Shown one piece after another: positions 62,401-64,000 of a stretch of 64,000 bases of DNA (position 1 is its first letter; every line of letters starts with the position of its first letter). Below the pieces are notes generated by a model that had not been told where the DNA came from, searched no databases, and saw nothing but the letters and a program-made list of their open reading frames with translations. Both the position numbers and the translations under genes were made by a program. The stretch is from Pseudomonas abietaniphila (GTDB lineage: Bacteria; Pseudomonadota; Gammaproteobacteria; Pseudomonadales; Pseudomonadaceae), in NCBI RefSeq assembly GCF_039697315.1, contig NZ_CP155619.1:4836001-4900000 (forward strand), in the 5' to 3' direction.

Positions 62401-64000
62401 GAAGCTATAACCCTCGCCCAGATCGATCACCACATGGCCTGCCTGATCCACTTCGCCCATCACGGCGGCAAGGTCGACTTCCATTTGCACCTTGAACTGC
62501 TGTTGCACGCTGATGTTGAAACTGGACTTCAGGTACGCCGGACTGGCGTCGGGGTAGGACTGATAGGCCACGGAACCCGACACGATATCCAGCGTGACGA
62601 CGACCCTGGAGTCCAGCAGGTCGGCGGTTTCAAAGGAGATCTGAGGTGCACTGAGCACCAGCCCGGAGAGTTCGAGCATTTCTCGTTTGGCGCCGCTGGG
62701 GTCTAGCGAGACGGTGCCGAAAATCGGCGGCAGGAAGCTGTCGGTATTGAACTTGGTGACGTACTGATGTTCGAGCAGCCGGTTTATTTTGGCCCGACTG
62801 TAGGTAATGAGTGCGTTCCAGCCATACGTGACGGTTTTACCCTGCATCCAGCTGAGCAATGCATCGCGCGAATTCACCCCCTTGCCTGCGGTGTGCACTT
62901 TGGCTGGAGCGGCATGGCGCGCAGAACGGGCCTGGAGGATAGGGCGTGGGGGCGCATAACGAGGTGCGTGGCGGTCGAACCGCTCCAGCGGTAGTGGCAG
63001 CGCAATAAACCCAAACGGATCGCGGCTTGAAGGCCCTTTCCTCGCCATCACGATGGCCACACCGTCCTTCAGCGCAGTCGGTGCAGGCTCTGTGAAGATG
63101 CCTGTCTGATCCACCTCGCCATCGCCCCCCAATACAAACCACTCCAGTTCATCCTCGATGGGGTAAGTCTCTCCATAATCTGATTCCATCAGCGCAAGCT
63201 GGATGCCCTGTTCAGGGGCTTGCTCGATGATTTCCATGCTATAGGTCAGGTTCTGCCAGCACACCAGGATGAAGGCACGTGCCTTGGCGCCTGTCGCTGT
63301 ATCGGTGAACTCCGCGGTGTCCACGGTGATCTGGTATTTCGGGCTCGTACCCGGGTTATAGAGATAGACCCCGGCTTTATCGGGGGCAGGCGTCAGGGTC
63401 GCCCCGTGATCGACGTTGCTGGTCAAGGTGAAGGTGATCTCGCTTTCACCCAGGCTCTCAACAAGAATCACCGCTTCCTTGGTTGTTGCACAGGTCTGGA
63501 AAAGCGGGCTGACACTCAACGATGAGGCGACGACGGTCACCAGCGTCGATGAGCTGCTCCCGCCGTTCATGTCCCGGGCGGTCACGATGACCCGAACGAA
63601 CGATCCATCGAGCTCTTTCGCTGCAGGTGCCGTGTATAAGCCGCTGGCGCTGATCGTGCCGACGCCTGAAGTGGCGCCGTCGATCCCTTTGACGCTCCAC
63701 TCCAGAGTCTGGGTACGTCGTGTCTCAATTGTGCTGGTCGTAAACTGCTCGGTTTTGCCTGCGAGCACCCTGGGTTCCAAAGGTAATATTTGAAACGAAG
63801 TCAAGCGGGTGTCCAGTTGGCCGAACAAGGCCAGGTCACCCGGCAGGTCCACATCGCTGATGCGCAGATTGTTGTTATCCGGAAACAGCAGGTTGTTCAC
63901 CATGAAGGTCTTGATGTCAGGCGCTTTGAGCGCGTTGAACTTGCCGGACAGTGCGGTGCGGACGCGAGACTCGACCTCCTGATGAACGGCCCTCGCTTGC
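59500..64000 (-). CDS. Large modular P47/OrfX-like TULIP plus Ig-like protein (5' end beyond window)
   Basis: The frame is open from the stop at 59500 to the right edge, about 1,500 residues. An internal ATG at 63903 is unlikely to be the start, because in-frame sequence upstream of it (ending KFNALKAPDIKTF) matches the end of the second TULIP unit. The order is: end of a first TULIP domain; linker LLFPDNNNLRISDVDLPGDL; Ig-like units with W-x-V-x-G-I-D-G and LYTAP motifs; a basic Pro/Ala-rich hinge (about 62990-62880); second TULIP domain (about 62870-61440) opening TYGWNALITYSRAKINRLL; second linker LLFPGQNAFLATEAHLPGDV; further Ig-like units; and a C-terminal region of about 350 residues with no recognised domain. 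It may be cotranscribed with the RHS gene, 65 bases downstream. Confidence 0.65.
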   Translation of the reverse strand, partial: QARAVHQEVESRVRTALSGKFNALKAPDIKTFMVNNLLFPDNNNLRISDVDLPGDLALFGQLDTRLTSFQILPLEPRVLAGKTEQFTTSTIETRRTQTLEWSVKGIDGATSGVGTISASGLYTAPAAKELDGSFVRVIVTARDMNGGSSSSTLVTVVASSLSVSPLFQTCATTKEAVILVESLGESEITFTLTSNVDHGATLTPAPDKAGVYLYNPGTSPKYQITVDTAEFTDTATGAKARAFILVCWQNLTYSMEIIEQAPEQGIQLALMESDYGETYPIEDELEWFVLGGDGEVDQTGIFTEPAPTALKDGVAIVMARKGPSSRDPFGFIALPLPLERFDRHAPRYAPPRPILQARSARHAAPAKVHTAGKGVNSRDALLSWMQGKTVTYGWNALITYSRAKINRLLEHQYVTKFNTDSFLPPIFGTVSLDPSGAKREMLELSGLVLSAPQISFETADLLDSRVVVTLDIVSGSVAYQSYPDASPAYLKSSFNISVQQQFKVQMEVDLAAVMGEVDQAGHVVIDLGEGYSFTSNLVTLEYPQEQLGLFFKNLFKSQPASDRRYLIGVLDYIGDDMLTPRNFHIRTQAAPSGKNINSSSYGEGGVILFVRTRNDFYDGTLPTPENAATFRYLIPDDETREPGQPDYSGSIVLSSRMIFENVIKPYLTSYIGRGLSLSSNTPPGSSALLKATNGKWDSGSVHLQKQADIWGDVVHELMVANIYFPFSPSLTVHTSSDASQLLITLSESITHPYHYKLNRKNFEDFNIRDIINFTYSLTLKFAISVDTTLNKTSFSLEDSLFDYTMQLQNFTPRYDEENAEVVHTQFKDFIKSEMQKMKDLFFGIELPDLDFYALNHLLFPGQNAFLATEAHLPGDVVLFGQIDPTNTSFTLEPLQSIIKVGNSQRFEVRQLTRTAEPITWTVRGIDGSRAQGVIDQTGVFTAPPLQSLEGSAVRNVITASYDDPATGELRTASALVTVVAESMAVAPAMSTLRIRNESTPVELRASSLSGNLLVWRLLDETPGELEVAVDTLSALYTAPASLQSDMLPALIEIADSGTGEKVLATVLLINANYTLGIEPVFHPGLARNASVQLSVLDDDEDYTYEWNVIAGQGTVDTFGVFTAPDDISSPYSVIECKDVDYPRFRGFGVVHLSNTALRPTWSDFTTFTVKPESPTKMAYANGLQQVQVRIAIKTKPTDSGEETALTPAERASLTLVVAETKEVLPQVDSEGVPIDGSVTRWGVNAKRNEYDFYTSKFPPAQAQEDALDLDGDAKTVYIQTRSDTEIRIAARVTRADNTFFYSTDHSGSEENDAIIVIQPLPVPVYQDSEYHLDVRRAEGLGDPEKDTDFDLYLTTVDYYILRLLSASVQEIIGFKNIAFERAFSMVQWESRQYAEEVGSYTGYALPMSKELNFEPLLYNGIPDAVKPSKVVRAGFESPDGQFLFSLHRRLDFPFDESSELVEPLRMRLIDRYGNPHQLQLSFASFNNRNELIIKRISND

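Noticed and set aside
63903..64000. ATG at 63903 as the start of the large TULIP protein
   Set aside because: The frame stays open upstream to the window edge, and the upstream residues match the paralogous internal module, so the gene most likely begins beyond the window.

Overview
The window looks like a chromosomal segment of a Pseudomonas of the fluorescens lineage. GC is high and GC-rich codons dominate. The gene sets are typical of that genus: NAD-dependent GdhB next to a MoxR/Bat operon, acnB-DUF1289-usp-miaE, ppiB-lpxH beside glnS-cysS, and folD beside a tRNA-Arg/His/Leu cluster. Intergenic DNA is rich in Pseudomonas-type REP-like palindromes.

Layout. (1) 1-4509, minus: sbcDC DNA-end nuclease, sbcC cut by the left edge. 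(2) 4699-11567, minus: a tightly overlapping moxR-DUF58-DUF4381-batA-batB/C-batD operon, preceded by a small acidic protein of unknown function. (3) 12668-17524, plus: gdhB. (4) 17.8-18.5 kb: three tandem copies of a long palindromic repeat, then acnB (minus) with a structured, inverted-repeat-bearing 5' region. (5) DUF1289, tandem universal stress protein, miaE. (6) 23.9-24.55 kb: a 154-bp tandem array abutting a MarR-controlled tripartite efflux operon (marR-OMF-emrA-emrB) with a clear two-palindrome operator. (7) ppiB-lpxH (minus) and glnS-cysS (plus). (8) A sigma-54 activator (minus) divergent from a six-gene GlpSTPQV-like ABC uptake operon. The intergenic region holds a GG-N10-GC sigma-54 promoter and seven TGTTCA hexamers. 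(9) folD and a three-tRNA cluster.

(10) From 44.75 kb to the right edge the content becomes accessory. It holds an Ig-like multidomain protein, two large modular proteins that I read as carrying P47/OrfX-type TULIP domains joined to Ig-like modules, a four-gene chaperone-usher pilus operon, and a 1,695-aa RHS-repeat protein. P47 and OrfX are known from botulinum neurotoxin gene clusters. A P47-like/Ig/RHS block with no recognisable Tc partner, immunity gene or secretion gene in view is the best candidate here for an undescribed system. The assignment rests on motif recognition by eye and needs a profile or structure comparison.

Other points are the asymmetric ATPase pair of the ABC transporter (one canonical and one degenerate ATP site), the helically phased upstream activator repeats, and repeat arrays in which single copies have lost one arm of their palindrome.
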